From: Streptomyces olindensis
Lineage (GTDB): Bacteria > Actinomycetota > Actinomycetes > Streptomycetales > Streptomycetaceae
Reading direction: 5' to 3'
Length of the DNA stretch: 64,000 nt
Assembly: GCA_000696115.1 (NCBI GenBank)
Contig: JJOH01000015.1
Span: 62,001 to 126,000 of the forward strand
Part shown: positions 1 to 9,342 of the stretch, one piece after another
Numbering within the stretch: the stretch's first letter is position 1
Layout of the letters: each line of letters begins with the position of its first letter
The notes under the pieces: model-generated
What the model was told of the DNA's origin: nothing
Seen by the model: only the letters and a program-made list of their open reading frames with translations
Databases searched by the model: none
Made by a program: the position numbers and the translations under genes

Positions 1-3000
1 CGTAGCGGGTCAGGCCGGGGCAGAGTTCGGCGGCCACCGCCTCGGCCAGGTCGCCGGGGGTGAGGTCGGTGCCGGTGGCGGTGGTGTACGCCGTCAGCCA
101 TGCCTCGACCAGTTGCTCGCGGGCGGCCGGGTCGGTGAGGGCGGTGAGGTCGTCGTCGTAGGCCGATGTGCCCACGGTGCGGCGGAACTTGTCGAGGAGG
201 GTGCGGGTGCCGGCGCTGATGACGAAGCCGGGCGGGCCGCTGGTCAGTTCCTCGAAGAGGTACGCGGCCGCCGCTTCTCCGCCCGCGACGTCCGCCAGCT
301 CCCGTCGCAGCTCGGCGATGGCGGGCGCCGGGCCGAAGGTGTCCCGGGCCCGGGCGAGGGACACCGCGCGCCGGGTCCAGCTCTGCCGCTCCTCGGCCGT
401 CGTGCCGTGCGCCCAGAACAGCTGGGCGGCCGCGCGTGCGGCCGGTTCGTGGCGCAGCGGACCGGCGCCCTCGTGCAGGCGCAGGAGCGCGGTGAGGATC
501 GCTGTCGCGTCGTGGTCGTGCACGCCGCGCTCGTAGCCCTCGTCGTACGACGACTCCGCGGCCTGCCGCACGAGGGCGGACAGGTCGGCTTCCGCCAGGG
601 CCTCGGGGCCGTGCTCGGCCAGCAGGCGGGCGGCGAGGTGCTCGGCGCGGTAGACCTCGGGCGACTCCGAGGGAAGGGGGCGGTCCCAGTACGGGCGGGT
701 GGCGGTGAAGTCCGGGCCGGTGACCGGGGAGCGGTAGTCGGTGCCGGTCAGGGCGAAGGCGAGGGTGTCGCCGTGCGGGACGAGGGTGAGGTCGAGCGGC
801 TGGGTGTTGACGGCGAAGCGGTGGGTGCCGAGGCGGACCGTGCGGCCGTCGTCGGTGTAGAGGTCGGTGCGGTCGCGCAGGGCGCGGAGCGCTTCCTGCC
901 GGGCGGCCTTGAGGCGACCGTCCAGCTCCTCGGCCCTCACCTGGTCGCCGAGGTCGCGCAGTTCGCCGGCGATGCGGCGGACCTTGGCGGGCAGCGGGTC
1001 GGAGGTGAAGAACGCGGCGACGGCGTCCGCGTCCGGCTGGGCCGCGGCCCGGCGGGCGACGGTCCGCAGGACGCGGGTCGCCGACTCGGCCAGGCGTTCG
1101 GCGCGCCGGGCGCGGGCGTCGGCGAGGGTCTGCTTGCGGGCGGAGAACGCCTCATGCAGCTCGTCACGCCTGTCGGCGAGAGTGGCGAGGAAGTCCTCGG
1201 ACTCGGCGAACCGGGACTCCAGCGTCTCCACCTGGACGAGCAGGCGGGCGAGCTGCTCGTCGCACGCCTCGGGGCTGTCCGACGCGGCGAGCGCGCCGGT
1301 GACGGACTGGCCGAGCAGGGCGAACTCGGCGGCGAACTCGGCACGCCCCTCCTGGTCGAGAAGTGCACGGCGGCGGCCGTCCAGGACGGCACGGGCGCGG
1401 TTCACGCCGCCTAGGACCTCGGCGATGCGCCCCAGGACCGCGGTACGGACCGTGGCGTCGGCGATGTCGAGGCCGGCGACGACCTCCGTCACCGTGCGCA
1501 GCCCGGCGGCGAGTTCGTCCATGCGGGCGGCGACGGGCGCCGCCTCGGCCACCGTGGCGATCGCCTCGGCGTCGGCGACGAGCCGTTCGACGTCCGCGTG
1601 GTGGCCGGCGAAGGCGTCCTCGCGGGCGAGGTGGGCCACGGCGCGCCTGCCGAAGGCGGCGAGATCGGACTCGGTGGCGGCGGCGAGTTCGTCGATGCGG
1701 GCGGCGTCCGCGTACCGCAGGTCCTTCAGGGTGAGCAGATGACCTTGCGCCCGGCGCAGTTCGGTCAGGCCGGTCACCCACTCGGCCGCGCTGCGCGCGG
1801 ACTCGCCCCGCAGCCGTCGTACGACCTCGGTGACCCGCGCGGCGGCTTCGGTGAGCGCGTCGTCGGCGTGCCGGGTGAGGGCCTGGACGGTCGCGAACTC
1901 GGCCAGCACCTGTCGTGCCGTGTCGCGCAGGTGCGCCAGCGGGGTGCCGAGGTCGCCGAGTTCGGGGTCGCCCAGCCAGTGGTGGGTGTCCGCCGCCCGG
2001 GCACAGGCGGCCAGCAGCGCCTCGTACACCTCGCTGGTCGGGGTCGTCCCGGCGACGGCTGCGGTGATGGAGAGGCAGTCGGAGATGCCGCGCACGAGGT
2101 CGGCGTTGCCGATGCGTGCCAGGGGGCCGGCGCCGATCGGCCGGGCGGCGGCGTGGGTGTCCGAGACGTACGGGGAGTTCCACAGCTGCACGGGGTGGAC
2201 GCGCTGCGGTTCGTCGGTGTCGGCCCGGAGGATCACGAGCGCGCCGTCGTCGAAGAGGGCCCAGCCGTTGCAGGGCAGGGGGCTCGCCATCTCCTTGCGG
2301 ATCGTGTTGTACGGCAGGAGGAGACCGCGGCCCTCCGCGCGCGCGTGGAAGGCGTAGAGCACGTCCTCGCCGTTCGGGGAACGGATCTCGCGCTCGAAAT
2401 CCGGTTCCGCCGTGTCGAGTTCGTAGGTCTTGTGGGTGCCGGTGGCCAGGCAGTGGCCGCCGGGGAAGACGATCCCCTGGTCCTCGGGCAGGCGGCGGCA
2501 CGCCCGGCCGATGCCGTCGAGGCGGACGACGGTCCTGGTGAGGGTGTTGAACACCAGGTGGCGGTCGGTGTCCTCCTTGTAGGGGCGGACACGCAGCAGG
2601 ATGAGGGCGCCCACCCGCGCGTGGGCGATGTCCGCGTCCGCGAGGGACTGCAGCGGCTCGTCGACGGGCTCGGTGTGGACGCCCTCCGCCGTCTCCGTGT
2701 CGTCGTCGGTCTTGACGGTGAGGACGCCGCCGACCGTGGAGACGAAGACCTCGCCGCCGATGGAGACGTGCGGGTGACGACCGGGGACGTGGTCCTCGCG
2801 GGTGCTGTCGAGCCATTCGACGTCGTGGGACGGCGGCAGGACGTGGTCGCGCTCCCCCCGGGCGTCGAGGAACGTGGCGGCCCGTCCGCCGTCGGACAGG
2901 GCCCAGCGCAACACCCGTGTGTCATCCGCCTTCTCGCCGGTCTGGAACACGGCGAGCAGCCTGCCTTCGGAGCGTCGGAGCCGGAGCAGCCGGGCCTGGC

Positions 3001-3400
3001 GGTAGTAGCGGTGCAGGGCGCCGAACTCGCGGACGAAGTCCGGGTCGTCGAGCAGGCCGGGCACCGCGTCGTCGGGCAGCCGGTTCAGCTCACGGTCGTA
3101 CAGGGCCAGGACATCGCCGACGCGCGTGTCCGCCGCGCGGCTCGGGACCGCGTTGCAGCCGGAGAGCAGCACGTCGCCCACGGCCACGATGTCCCGGGGC
3201 ACCGCGGCGTGCTCGGTGCGCAGGCGCCCGGTGCCGGCGCGTTCGAGCCGCGTCGAGCCGAACTCCTCGCCACGGCGGGCGTTGAGGGCCTCGGCGCGGC
3301 GGGCGAGTTCGGCGGCCTGCGCGCTGAGGCGGTCACGCAGCACCTCGTACGTGCCGGTGTCCACGGGATCGTGCGTACCGGCGCCCGGGCCGATCGTCAT
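1..3400 (-). CDS. DNA-repair-ATPase-like protein (DUF3686/AAA type), C-terminus beyond the left edge
   Basis: The frame is open from ATG 3400 to the window edge (1133 codons visible). Streptomyces proteins of this type, usually called DNA repair ATPase, are about 1,600-1,700 residues, so the AAA+ core probably lies outside the window. The visible part begins MTIGPGAGTHDPVDTGTYEV. It continues with a beta-rich DUF3686-like region that includes LYDRELNRLP and GEVFVSTVGGVLTVKT, then long Ala/Glu/Arg-rich helices likely to form coiled coil (for example QVETLESRFAESEDFL). It is the third gene of a minus-strand operon, 82 bp after the flotillin gene; membrane-scaffold plus large ATPase is a recurrent pairing. 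Family is confident from overall resemblance; the DNA-repair role is only the inherited name and nothing visible proves it. Confidence 0.8.
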   Translation of the reverse strand, partial: MTIGPGAGTHDPVDTGTYEVLRDRLSAQAAELARRAEALNARRGEEFGSTRLERAGTGRLRTEHAAVPRDIVAVGDVLLSGCNAVPSRAADTRVGDVLALYDRELNRLPDDAVPGLLDDPDFVREFGALHRYYRQARLLRLRRSEGRLLAVFQTGEKADDTRVLRWALSDGGRAATFLDARGERDHVLPPSHDVEWLDSTREDHVPGRHPHVSIGGEVFVSTVGGVLTVKTDDDTETAEGVHTEPVDEPLQSLADADIAHARVGALILLRVRPYKEDTDRHLVFNTLTRTVVRLDGIGRACRRLPEDQGIVFPGGHCLATGTHKTYELDTAEPDFEREIRSPNGEDVLYAFHARAEGRGLLLPYNTIRKEMASPLPCNGWALFDDGALVILRADTDEPQRVHPVQLWNSPYVSDTHAAARPIGAGPLARIGNADLVRGISDCLSITAAVAGTTPTSEVYEALLAACARAADTHHWLGDPELGDLGTPLAHLRDTARQVLAEFATVQALTRHADDALTEAAARVTEVVRRLRGESARSAAEWVTGLTELRRAQGHLLTLKDLRYADAARIDELAAATESDLAAFGRRAVAHLAREDAFAGHHADVERLVADAEAIATVAEAAPVAARMDELAAGLRTVTEVVAGLDIADATVRTAVLGRIAEVLGGVNRARAVLDGRRRALLDQEGRAEFAAEFALLGQSVTGALAASDSPEACDEQLARLLVQVETLESRFAESEDFLATLADRRDELHEAFSARKQTLADARARRAERLAESATRVLRTVARRAAAQPDADAVAAFFTSDPLPAKVRRIAGELRDLGDQVRAEELDGRLKAARQEALRALRDRTDLYTDDGRTVRLGTHRFAVNTQPLDLTLVPHGDTLAFALTGTDYRSPVTGPDFTATRPYWDRPLPSESPEVYRAEHLAARLLAEHGPEALAEADLSALVRQAAESSYDEGYERGVHDHDATAILTALLRLHEGAGPLRHEPAARAAAQLFWAHGTTAEERQSWTRRAVSLARARDTFGPAPAIAELRRELADVAGGEAAAAYLFEELTSGPPGFVISAGTRTLLDKFRRTVGTSAYDDDLTALTDPAAREQLVEAWLTAYTTATGTDLTPGDLAEAVAAELCPGLTRY

Positions 3401-3482
3401 GGCATGCCTCTCAGGAAGTCGGTCAAGGGCCGGTCCGGAGCCGCCGCCCCCTGTGCGGCGGCTCCGGAACCGACAGGGCGGG

Positions 3483-5519
3483 TCAGGCGTGGGCGGCACT
3501 GCCGTTCAGGGCGGTGAGCGGCTTGTCCGCCAGGCCCAGTTCGCCGGCGCGGTCGAGCAGCTGCTGGAGCTGCCCCGAGTCGGCCCCGCCGGTCTTCATC
3601 AGCTTCAGCAGCAGCGCCGAGACCGTCAGGTTCCGCACGTCGGCCGTGGAGACCGAGCCGAGGACGCGGCCCAGGTCGTCGGTGAAGCTGGAGGTGCCGT
3701 CCAGCCAGGGCCGGGCCAGGGCCTGTGCGGTCTCGGAGTGCTGGACGAAGCCGTCGACGCCCTTGCCGAGCGCGATCGAGGACATCAGCCGGTCGAAGAA
3801 GACCGACTCGCCGCCGACGATGCTGATGTCGGCGCTCTCCAGACCTGTGGCGAGCACCGCCGCCTGTGCCTCGGCGACCTGCCGCTGCACGTCGAGGCCG
3901 GCGAGGCGGATCTCCTTGTCCGCCTGGACGCGCAGCCGGTACTCCTCGTGGCCGCGTGAGGCGTCGTCCAGGGCGGCCATGGCGGCGGCCTTCTGGGTCA
4001 GGCCCTCGGCCTCCGCCTTGAGCTTCTCGCCGATGGCCGCGGCCTCCGCCAGGGCCTGGGCCTGGGCGCCCTCCGCCTCGGCCCGCAGCCGGGCCTCGGT
4101 GGCGACGGCCTCCGCGCGGCCCGCCTTCTCGATGACGTCGGCTTCCTTGTCCCGGACCTGGACGGCCGCGAGGCCTTCGGCGGCCGCCTCGGCCTGGATG
4201 CCCTCGGCGAGGCGGAGCCTGGCCCGCGCGTCGAGGTCGGCCGTCTTCAACCGGGCCTCGGCCAGCGTCAGTTCCTCGGAGGCGCGGTGCGTGGCGGCCT
4301 GTTCGGCGGCCTCGGCGGCCTTGATGTCCTTGACCAGCTTCTCCTGCGCCTCGGCTTCGGCGGCGATGATCACGGCCTGCCGCTGCCGTTCCGCCTCCTC
4401 CACGGCCCGCAGCTTCTTGATGGACTCCTCCTGCTCGGCGACCGTACGGTCCACGGCGACGCGCTCGCGGATGACCTCGGCGATGTCCCGCCTCTCCGCC
4501 TCGATCTCCTTCTCGGCGGCGATCCGGGTCAGCTGCGTCTCCCGTTCCCGGCCGATGACTTCGAGGAGCCGGTCCTTCTCGATGCGCTCGTTCTCGACGG
4601 CGATGACCCGCTCGCGGTTCTTCGCGGCGACGGCGACCTCGCGGGCCTGGTTCTCGCGCTGCACACCGAGTTTCTCCTCGGTGGCCAGGAAGGCGCCCTG
4701 GGCCCGCAGCCGCTCCTCCTCCACCACCCGCGCCGTCTCGGCCTCCTCCCGGGCCCGTACGGTCGCGATCTCGCGCTTCTGCTTGATCTCCGCGTCGGCC
4801 TGCCGGCGCTCCAGTTCGAGGATGGCCTCGCGGGCGTCGACGTTCTGCCGGGTGATCTCCTTCTCCTCGGTGCGCTGCGCCTCGTTGGTGCGCACGTGCT
4901 CCACGGCCGTCAACTCGGTGATCTTGCGGATGCCCTGGGCGTCGAGGACGTTGGCCGGGTCGAGCTGGGCGACCGGTGTCTGCTCCAGGTAGTCGATCGC
5001 CGCGTCCTCCAGGTGGTAGCCGTTGAGGTCGACGCCGATGACCTCGATGATCCGGTACCGCAGCTCCTCGCGCTTGGTGTAGAGGTCGGTGAAGTCCAGT
5101 TGCTTGCCGACGGTCTTCAGCGCCTCGGAGAACTTCGCGTGGAACAGCTCCTGCAGCGTGTCCCGGTCGCTCGCCCGCGCGGTGCCGACGGCCTGCGCGA
5201 CCTTGATGACGTCGTCGACGGTCTTGTTGACCTTCACGAAGAACGTGATCCGGATGTCGGCGCGGATGCTGTCCCGGCAGATCAGACCGTCCTTGCCGGT
5301 CCGTGTGATCTCGATGGCCTTCACCGAGATGTCCATCACCTCGGCCTTGTGCAGCACGGGCAGCACGACCTGCCCGGTGAAGGTCACGTCGACCTTCCGC
5401 AGCTTGGAGACGATCAGCGCCTTGCCCTGTTCCACCTTGCGGAACAACCGGGAGACGACCAGTACGGCGAGCAGGGTGACGGCGACGAGGACGCCGACGC
5501 CCAGGAGGATGACATTCAT
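3483..5519 (-). CDS. Flotillin family protein (YqiK type, SPFH domain)
   Basis: 678 residues from ATG 5519. Residues 2-22 form one hydrophobic membrane anchor, followed by an SPFH/band-7 domain (about 25-200). Next comes a very long Glu/Ala/Arg coiled coil (about 230-560) containing the repeated AEAEA and ERQRQ patterns of flotillins, and a flotillin-type C-terminal segment. Flotillins oligomerise on the cytoplasmic face of the membrane and organise ordered membrane domains. The gene is 73 bp downstream of a small membrane protein and 82 bp upstream of the DNA-repair-ATPase-like gene, the same order as yqiJ-yqiK in other bacteria. A start further upstream would add a non-conserved tail and lose the normal N-terminal anchor, so 5519 is preferred. 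No defect seen. Confidence 0.9.
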   Translation of the reverse strand: MNVILLGVGVLVAVTLLAVLVVSRLFRKVEQGKALIVSKLRKVDVTFTGQVVLPVLHKAEVMDISVKAIEITRTGKDGLICRDSIRADIRITFFVKVNKTVDDVIKVAQAVGTARASDRDTLQELFHAKFSEALKTVGKQLDFTDLYTKREELRYRIIEVIGVDLNGYHLEDAAIDYLEQTPVAQLDPANVLDAQGIRKITELTAVEHVRTNEAQRTEEKEITRQNVDAREAILELERRQADAEIKQKREIATVRAREEAETARVVEEERLRAQGAFLATEEKLGVQRENQAREVAVAAKNRERVIAVENERIEKDRLLEVIGRERETQLTRIAAEKEIEAERRDIAEVIRERVAVDRTVAEQEESIKKLRAVEEAERQRQAVIIAAEAEAQEKLVKDIKAAEAAEQAATHRASEELTLAEARLKTADLDARARLRLAEGIQAEAAAEGLAAVQVRDKEADVIEKAGRAEAVATEARLRAEAEGAQAQALAEAAAIGEKLKAEAEGLTQKAAAMAALDDASRGHEEYRLRVQADKEIRLAGLDVQRQVAEAQAAVLATGLESADISIVGGESVFFDRLMSSIALGKGVDGFVQHSETAQALARPWLDGTSSFTDDLGRVLGSVSTADVRNLTVSALLLKLMKTGGADSGQLQQLLDRAGELGLADKPLTALNGSAAHA

Positions 5520-5592
5520 GGCAAACGTCCTTGAGGCGTGAAGGAAGCGAAGCGTGAGGGCGCCGGCGGCGAGGGCCGGCGGGGCACTGCTC

Positions 5593-6009
5593 TCAGGCGG
5601 CGTGACCCACGTGGTCCCGGACCTCGCCACGTTCGGGCGAGCCGGGTTCGTCGGGGAAGAGCCTGTGCAGGGGACGTACGAACAGGCGGGTCAGCCGCCA
5701 TGCGACCGGCAGGGCCGCGACGGGCAGGGCCATGCGCAGCAGCCCGGTGGCGGGAGAGGGCGGCGCGCACGCGGCCAGCAGGAGGACGCCCCCGACACTG
5801 AGGAACCAGGCCACGGCCGTCAGCGTGGAGACGGCCACCGACACGGGGACGCCGCCCATGCCCCAGGCACGGAGGTTCACGTCCGCGTCGAAACTGCCGG
5901 CCGAGGTGAAGCCGGCGGCGACGAGGAGCCAGAAGCACAGCACCACGACAAGGGCGGTGGTCAGGAGGATCGTGGGCGGGCCGGTGGCCGCCGAAACCAA
6001 CGTCCGCAT
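5593..6009 (-). CDS. Small membrane protein, YqiJ/NfeD-like partner of flotillin
   Basis: 138 residues from ATG 6009. There are about three hydrophobic stretches (residues 13-34, 52-80, 88-104) and a short polar tail, PLHRLFPDEPGSPERGEVRD. Size, position and membrane topology match the membrane subunit encoded in front of YqiK-type flotillins. A full OB-fold NfeD domain is not obvious, so assignment rests on context more than on sequence. It is the first gene of the operon, divergent from the PucR-type regulator at 6265. An in-frame ATG ten codons upstream is possible, but the hydrophobic segment begins directly after 6009. Confidence 0.7.
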   Translation of the reverse strand: MRTLVSAATGPPTILLTTALVVVLCFWLLVAAGFTSAGSFDADVNLRAWGMGGVPVSVAVSTLTAVAWFLSVGGVLLLAACAPPSPATGLLRMALPVAALPVAWRLTRLFVRPLHRLFPDEPGSPERGEVRDHVGHAA

Positions 6010-6086
6010 GCCCTCCCCCTCCCGTCCCGTCCCGTCCACATCGCCCGTCCACCGTGTTCGGCGGCGCGTCGCTCACTCAGGGTTTC

Positions 6087-6118
6087 CGATGCCGGACACC
6101 TGCCGGTGTCCGGCATCG
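6087..6118. repeat. 14-bp perfect inverted repeat in a divergent intergenic region
   Basis: Arms 6087-6100 and 6105-6118 (CGATGCCGGACACC and its complement) flank a 4-nt loop. Three further outward positions extend the arms to 17 bp with one mismatch. It lies between the divergent starts at 6009 and 6265, so a transcription terminator for a flanking gene is unlikely. An operator or a 5'-leader hairpin for the flotillin operon fits better (inference). Confidence 0.6.
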
Positions 6119-6175
6119 AAATCCCCCGTAGTGCTCCCCGCGACCCATCCTGCACCGTCGGCGCACCCCCGCGCA

Positions 6176-6205
6176 TTGCCGGTTCCCGGCAGTGTTGTCT
6201 AGGGT
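6176..6205 (+). promoter_or_regulatory. Promoter with internal palindrome upstream of the PucR-type gene
   Basis: TTGCCG (6176-6181) and TAGGGT (6200-6205) are spaced by 18 bp, a good Streptomyces housekeeping-type promoter. A palindrome TGCCGG-TTC-CCGGCA (6177-6191) covers the -35 side and spacer, a position suited to autoregulation by the downstream regulator. Transcription would start near 6212, about 50 nt before the ATG. Confidence 0.5.
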
Positions 6206-6264
6206 CTGCATGCCGGTCCGCCGCCAAGAAACCGTCAGCGGCGCGTCAAGAACTCGGGGGCGGC

Positions 6265-7323
6265 ATGGCGGAGTTGGAGATTCCGGAGGAGTATCTGGCG
6301 GGCTACGCCGAGATACTCGCCGAGGTCGCGGCCACCGGCCGGCGCCTCACCCGGGAGGAACTCGGCTCACGCCGGGCCCTCGGAGAGCAGGCGGCCGACG
6401 CCGGCCACGGGCTGCGAGCCCTGGTCAGCGCCCATCTGACCGCCGCACGCGCGGCCTGGCCGGCGGACCACACGTCGGCCGACAGCCTCCTCGCCGCCGT
6501 GCAGCAGGTGACGGACGCCTTCGCCGAGGGCTTCGAGCGGGCCCAGCGCCAAGCCGTACGGCAGGAGGAGGCCGCCCGCCGCGAGTTCATCGACGACCTC
6601 CTCTACGGCCGCAGCGACCTCGGGCGCCTCGCCGAACGAGCCGAACGCTTCGGTCTGCGCCTCTCGCACGCCCATGCCGTCGCCGTCGCCGAGGGCCCGA
6701 CCGCCTACGAGGAGGGCGATCCCGTCCCCCGCCAGGTGGAACGCGCCCTCATCTCCCGCTTCGGTGACCGCAGCATCCTGCTCACCACCAAGGACGGCCG
6801 GCTGCTGTGCATCGCCCCCGGCCTTCAGGACGAGGTCCTCACCCACTTCGCGAAGCAGGCCCACGCCGCCACCGACGGCGGCCGGGTCGCCATCGGCCGC
6901 CCCCAGCCCGGCCCCGGCGGCGTCGTCCACTCCTACGAGGAGGCGCTCAACGCCCTGGAGCTCGCCGAGCGCCTGGAACTGGAGGACCCGGTCCTGCGCG
7001 CCGCCGACCTGCTCGTCTACCCCGTCCTCACCCGCGACCGGCAGGCCATGGCCGAGCTCGTCCTCGCCACCCTCGGCCCGCTCACCACGGCCCGCGGCGG
7101 CGCCCAGCCCCTGCTGGACACCCTCACCGCCTACTTCGACTCCGGCTGTGTGTCCGCCGAGGCGGCCCGCCGTCTCACCCTCAGCGTGCGGGCCCTGACG
7201 TACCGGCTGGAACGCATCCACAAGCTGACCGGCGCCAACCCGGCCGACCCGGCCCACCGCTACATGCTGCAGACGGCGGTGATCGGCGCACGGCTGCTGG
7301 ACTGGCCCGCCGAGGAGCTCTAG
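6265..7323 (+). CDS. PucR/CdaR-family helix-turn-helix regulator
   Basis: 352 residues from ATG 6265, preceded by a G-rich ribosome-binding site. The N-terminal half is helical and without a recognisable ligand domain. The middle (about 105-250) looks like a GGDEF-derived CdaR-type fold. The C-terminus carries the PucR helix-turn-helix, with LTLSVRALTYRLERIHKLTG near residues 310-330 as the recognition region. Family members activate nearby catabolic or transport genes in response to small metabolites. The next gene in the same direction is a sodium:alanine symporter, 362 bp downstream, a plausible target. A longer upstream reading would run through the divergent promoter and is rejected. Confidence 0.85.
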   Translation: MAELEIPEEYLAGYAEILAEVAATGRRLTREELGSRRALGEQAADAGHGLRALVSAHLTAARAAWPADHTSADSLLAAVQQVTDAFAEGFERAQRQAVRQEEAARREFIDDLLYGRSDLGRLAERAERFGLRLSHAHAVAVAEGPTAYEEGDPVPRQVERALISRFGDRSILLTTKDGRLLCIAPGLQDEVLTHFAKQAHAATDGGRVAIGRPQPGPGGVVHSYEEALNALELAERLELEDPVLRAADLLVYPVLTRDRQAMAELVLATLGPLTTARGGAQPLLDTLTAYFDSGCVSAEAARRLTLSVRALTYRLERIHKLTGANPADPAHRYMLQTAVIGARLLDWPAEEL

Positions 7324-7437
7324 GAGACGTCGAAGCGGTCGCACCGGCTTCTCGATAGATGTCCGATGAACGGATCCGGGACTCCGCATAACGGTCCGAT
7401 ATAGCTCGCTGGCGTTTTCGACTGTAACTGCACGTCA

Positions 7438-7481
7438 TGTGATGTGAGTCACTAAAGACATGGCAAAGGGCGTGGTAGAAC
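7438..7481 (+). promoter_or_regulatory. Candidate Crp-dependent class II promoter of the symporter gene
   Basis: TGTGATGTGAGTCACT (7438-7453) fits both the E. coli form TGTGA-N6-TCACA (last base differs) and the Streptomyces Crp form GTG-N6-GNCAC exactly. A TAGAAC box (7476-7481) has no good -35 element. A start near 7487 would place the Crp site centre at about -41.5, the classic class II activation position. The rest of 7324-7685 shows no gene and no strong terminator; the leader to the GTG start would be about 200 nt. Confidence 0.5.
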
Positions 7482-7685
7482 TGCGCAACTCCGCAGGTGG
7501 AACCGCTCAACACCACACTGCGGAGCGGTCGGCATGCACCGGCAGCACGACCCGGGTGATCACGATCCGCATTCACGGACAGCCCGCCCAGCGTCGCCGA
7601 TCGGACAACGGCGTTCGTTCAGAGACCGCACATCGACCGGCGGCACTTCCCCGTGCCCCGGGCTCGCACCATCGAGGTAGCCACT

Positions 7686-9215
7686 GTGTCACTCGACTCC
7701 GTCACCCAGAACGTCGACGAAGCCGTCAGCGATTTCTTCGAACCGATAGCCAAGTGGCTCGGAGAAGTCGTCTTCTACGCGGTTCCCGTCGGCGGAACGG
7801 AACTTCCCCTCATCGTCGCCTGGCTCGTCGTCGCCGGTCTGGTCTTCACCGGCTGGTTCGGGTTCGTGCAGGTCCGCAAGTTCAGACTCGCGGTCGACGT
7901 GGTGCGCGGGAAGTACGACGAGAAGGGGTCGGCCGGCGAGGTCAACCACTTCCAGGCCCTGACCGCCGCCGTCTCCGGCACGGTCGGCCTCGGCAACATC
8001 GCCGGTGTGGCCGTCGCCGTCTCCATCGGCGGCCCCGGCGCCACGTTCTGGATGATCCTGTGCGGCCTGCTCGGCATGGCCACCAAGTTCGTCGAGGTCA
8101 CCCTCGGCGTGAAGTACCGCGAGGTGCACGCCGACGGCACCGTCTCCGGCGGCCCGATGCACTACCTGCCCAAGGGCCTCGCCGACCGCTTCGGCTCGGG
8201 CGGCAAGAAGCTCGGCAAGGTCCTCGCGGTCCTCGCCTCCTTCATGATCCTGTTCTTCGGCCTGTTCGGCGGCAACCTCTTCCAGGTCAACCAGTCCTAC
8301 GCCCAGTTGGTCAGCGTCACCGGCGGCGAGGACGGTCTGATGGGTTCCTCCGCCGGTGCCCTGTTCTTCGGCATCCTCATCGCCGCGCTCGTCGGCATCG
8401 TGCTCCTCGGCGGCATCCGCTCCATCGCCAACGTCACCAGCAAGCTCGTGCCCGCCATGGCCGGCATCTACATCGCGGCCTGCCTGGTCGTCATCCTGGT
8501 GCACGTGACCGAAGTCCCGGCCGCCATCGGCACGATCATCGAGGGCGCCTTCAACCCGGAGGGCGTCGCCGGCGGTGTGCTCGGCGCGCTGATCATCGGC
8601 TTCAAGCGGGCCGCCTTCTCCAACGAGGCCGGCCTGGGCTCCGCCCCGATCGCCCACTCGGCGGTGAAGACCAAGCACCCCGCCAGCGAGGGCCTGGTCG
8701 CCCTGCTGGAGCCGTTCATCGACACCGTCATCATCTGCACGATGACCGCGCTGACCATCGTCATCGCCAACCCGGCCAGCTGGGCCCAGGCCCGCACCGA
8801 CCAGTCCATCGGCGGCGTCACGATCACCTCCGACGCCTTCGAGACGGTCCTGCCCTGGTTCCCGTACATCCTCACCGTCGCGGTGCTGCTGTTCGCCATC
8901 TCCACCGTGCTGACCTGGGGCTACTACGGCCTCAAGGCGTGGACGCACCTCTTCGGCCGCAGCAGGGCCAGCGAGCTGACGTACAAGGTCGTCTACACCC
9001 TGTTCGCCATCACCGGTTCGCTGCTGACGCTGCAGACCCTCATCGACATGGCCGACGCGGTGCTGTTCATGCTCGCTGTCATCAACATCATCGGCCTGTA
9101 CCTGCTCGCCCCGGTCGTCAAGCGCGAGCTCGGCTCCTTCCTGGAGTTCGTCCGCGCCCGCAACGCCGGTGAGATCGACGACGAAGACCAGGAGTCGGTG
9201 AAGACCACCGTCTGA
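7686..9215 (+). CDS. Sodium:alanine/glycine symporter (AGCS family)
   Basis: 509 residues from GTG 7686, with GAGG about 9 nt upstream. The protein has roughly ten membrane segments. It contains the AGCS hallmark around residues 310-350: NEAGLGSAPIAHSAVKTKHP followed by EGLVALLEPFIDTVIICT. An early conserved block contains GTVGLGNIAG and the central ISGGPGATFW-like run. These carriers take up alanine or glycine with sodium or protons. Residues 1-35 are amphipathic and precede the first membrane span. The gene stands alone, with a candidate Crp site upstream and a PucR-type regulator gene before it, so nitrogen or carbon control is likely. Length is normal for the family. Confidence 0.92.
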   Translation: MSLDSVTQNVDEAVSDFFEPIAKWLGEVVFYAVPVGGTELPLIVAWLVVAGLVFTGWFGFVQVRKFRLAVDVVRGKYDEKGSAGEVNHFQALTAAVSGTVGLGNIAGVAVAVSIGGPGATFWMILCGLLGMATKFVEVTLGVKYREVHADGTVSGGPMHYLPKGLADRFGSGGKKLGKVLAVLASFMILFFGLFGGNLFQVNQSYAQLVSVTGGEDGLMGSSAGALFFGILIAALVGIVLLGGIRSIANVTSKLVPAMAGIYIAACLVVILVHVTEVPAAIGTIIEGAFNPEGVAGGVLGALIIGFKRAAFSNEAGLGSAPIAHSAVKTKHPASEGLVALLEPFIDTVIICTMTALTIVIANPASWAQARTDQSIGGVTITSDAFETVLPWFPYILTVAVLLFAISTVLTWGYYGLKAWTHLFGRSRASELTYKVVYTLFAITGSLLTLQTLIDMADAVLFMLAVINIIGLYLLAPVVKRELGSFLEFVRARNAGEIDDEDQESVKTTV

Positions 9216-9342
9216 CCGCCCCCCGCGGCCCAACTCCGGTACGGGCCCGTGCTCACCTCGCGCCTTGGTGGGTACGGGCCCGTACGCCTGCCGCCTGCCC
9301 GCAGCCTGGGGGACGGGCCGGCGGACCTGCTGCGGTGAGGGT

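Noticed and set aside
113..3517. Long plus-strand frames over the left end
   Set aside because: They are shadows of the minus-strand ATPase-like gene; translations are Arg/Gly/Ala-rich without domains.
3514..5541. Plus-strand frames of 415-492 residues opposite the flotillin gene
   Set aside because: Antisense shadows; Ser/Ala/Arg-rich with no recognisable fold, while the minus strand encodes a complete flotillin.
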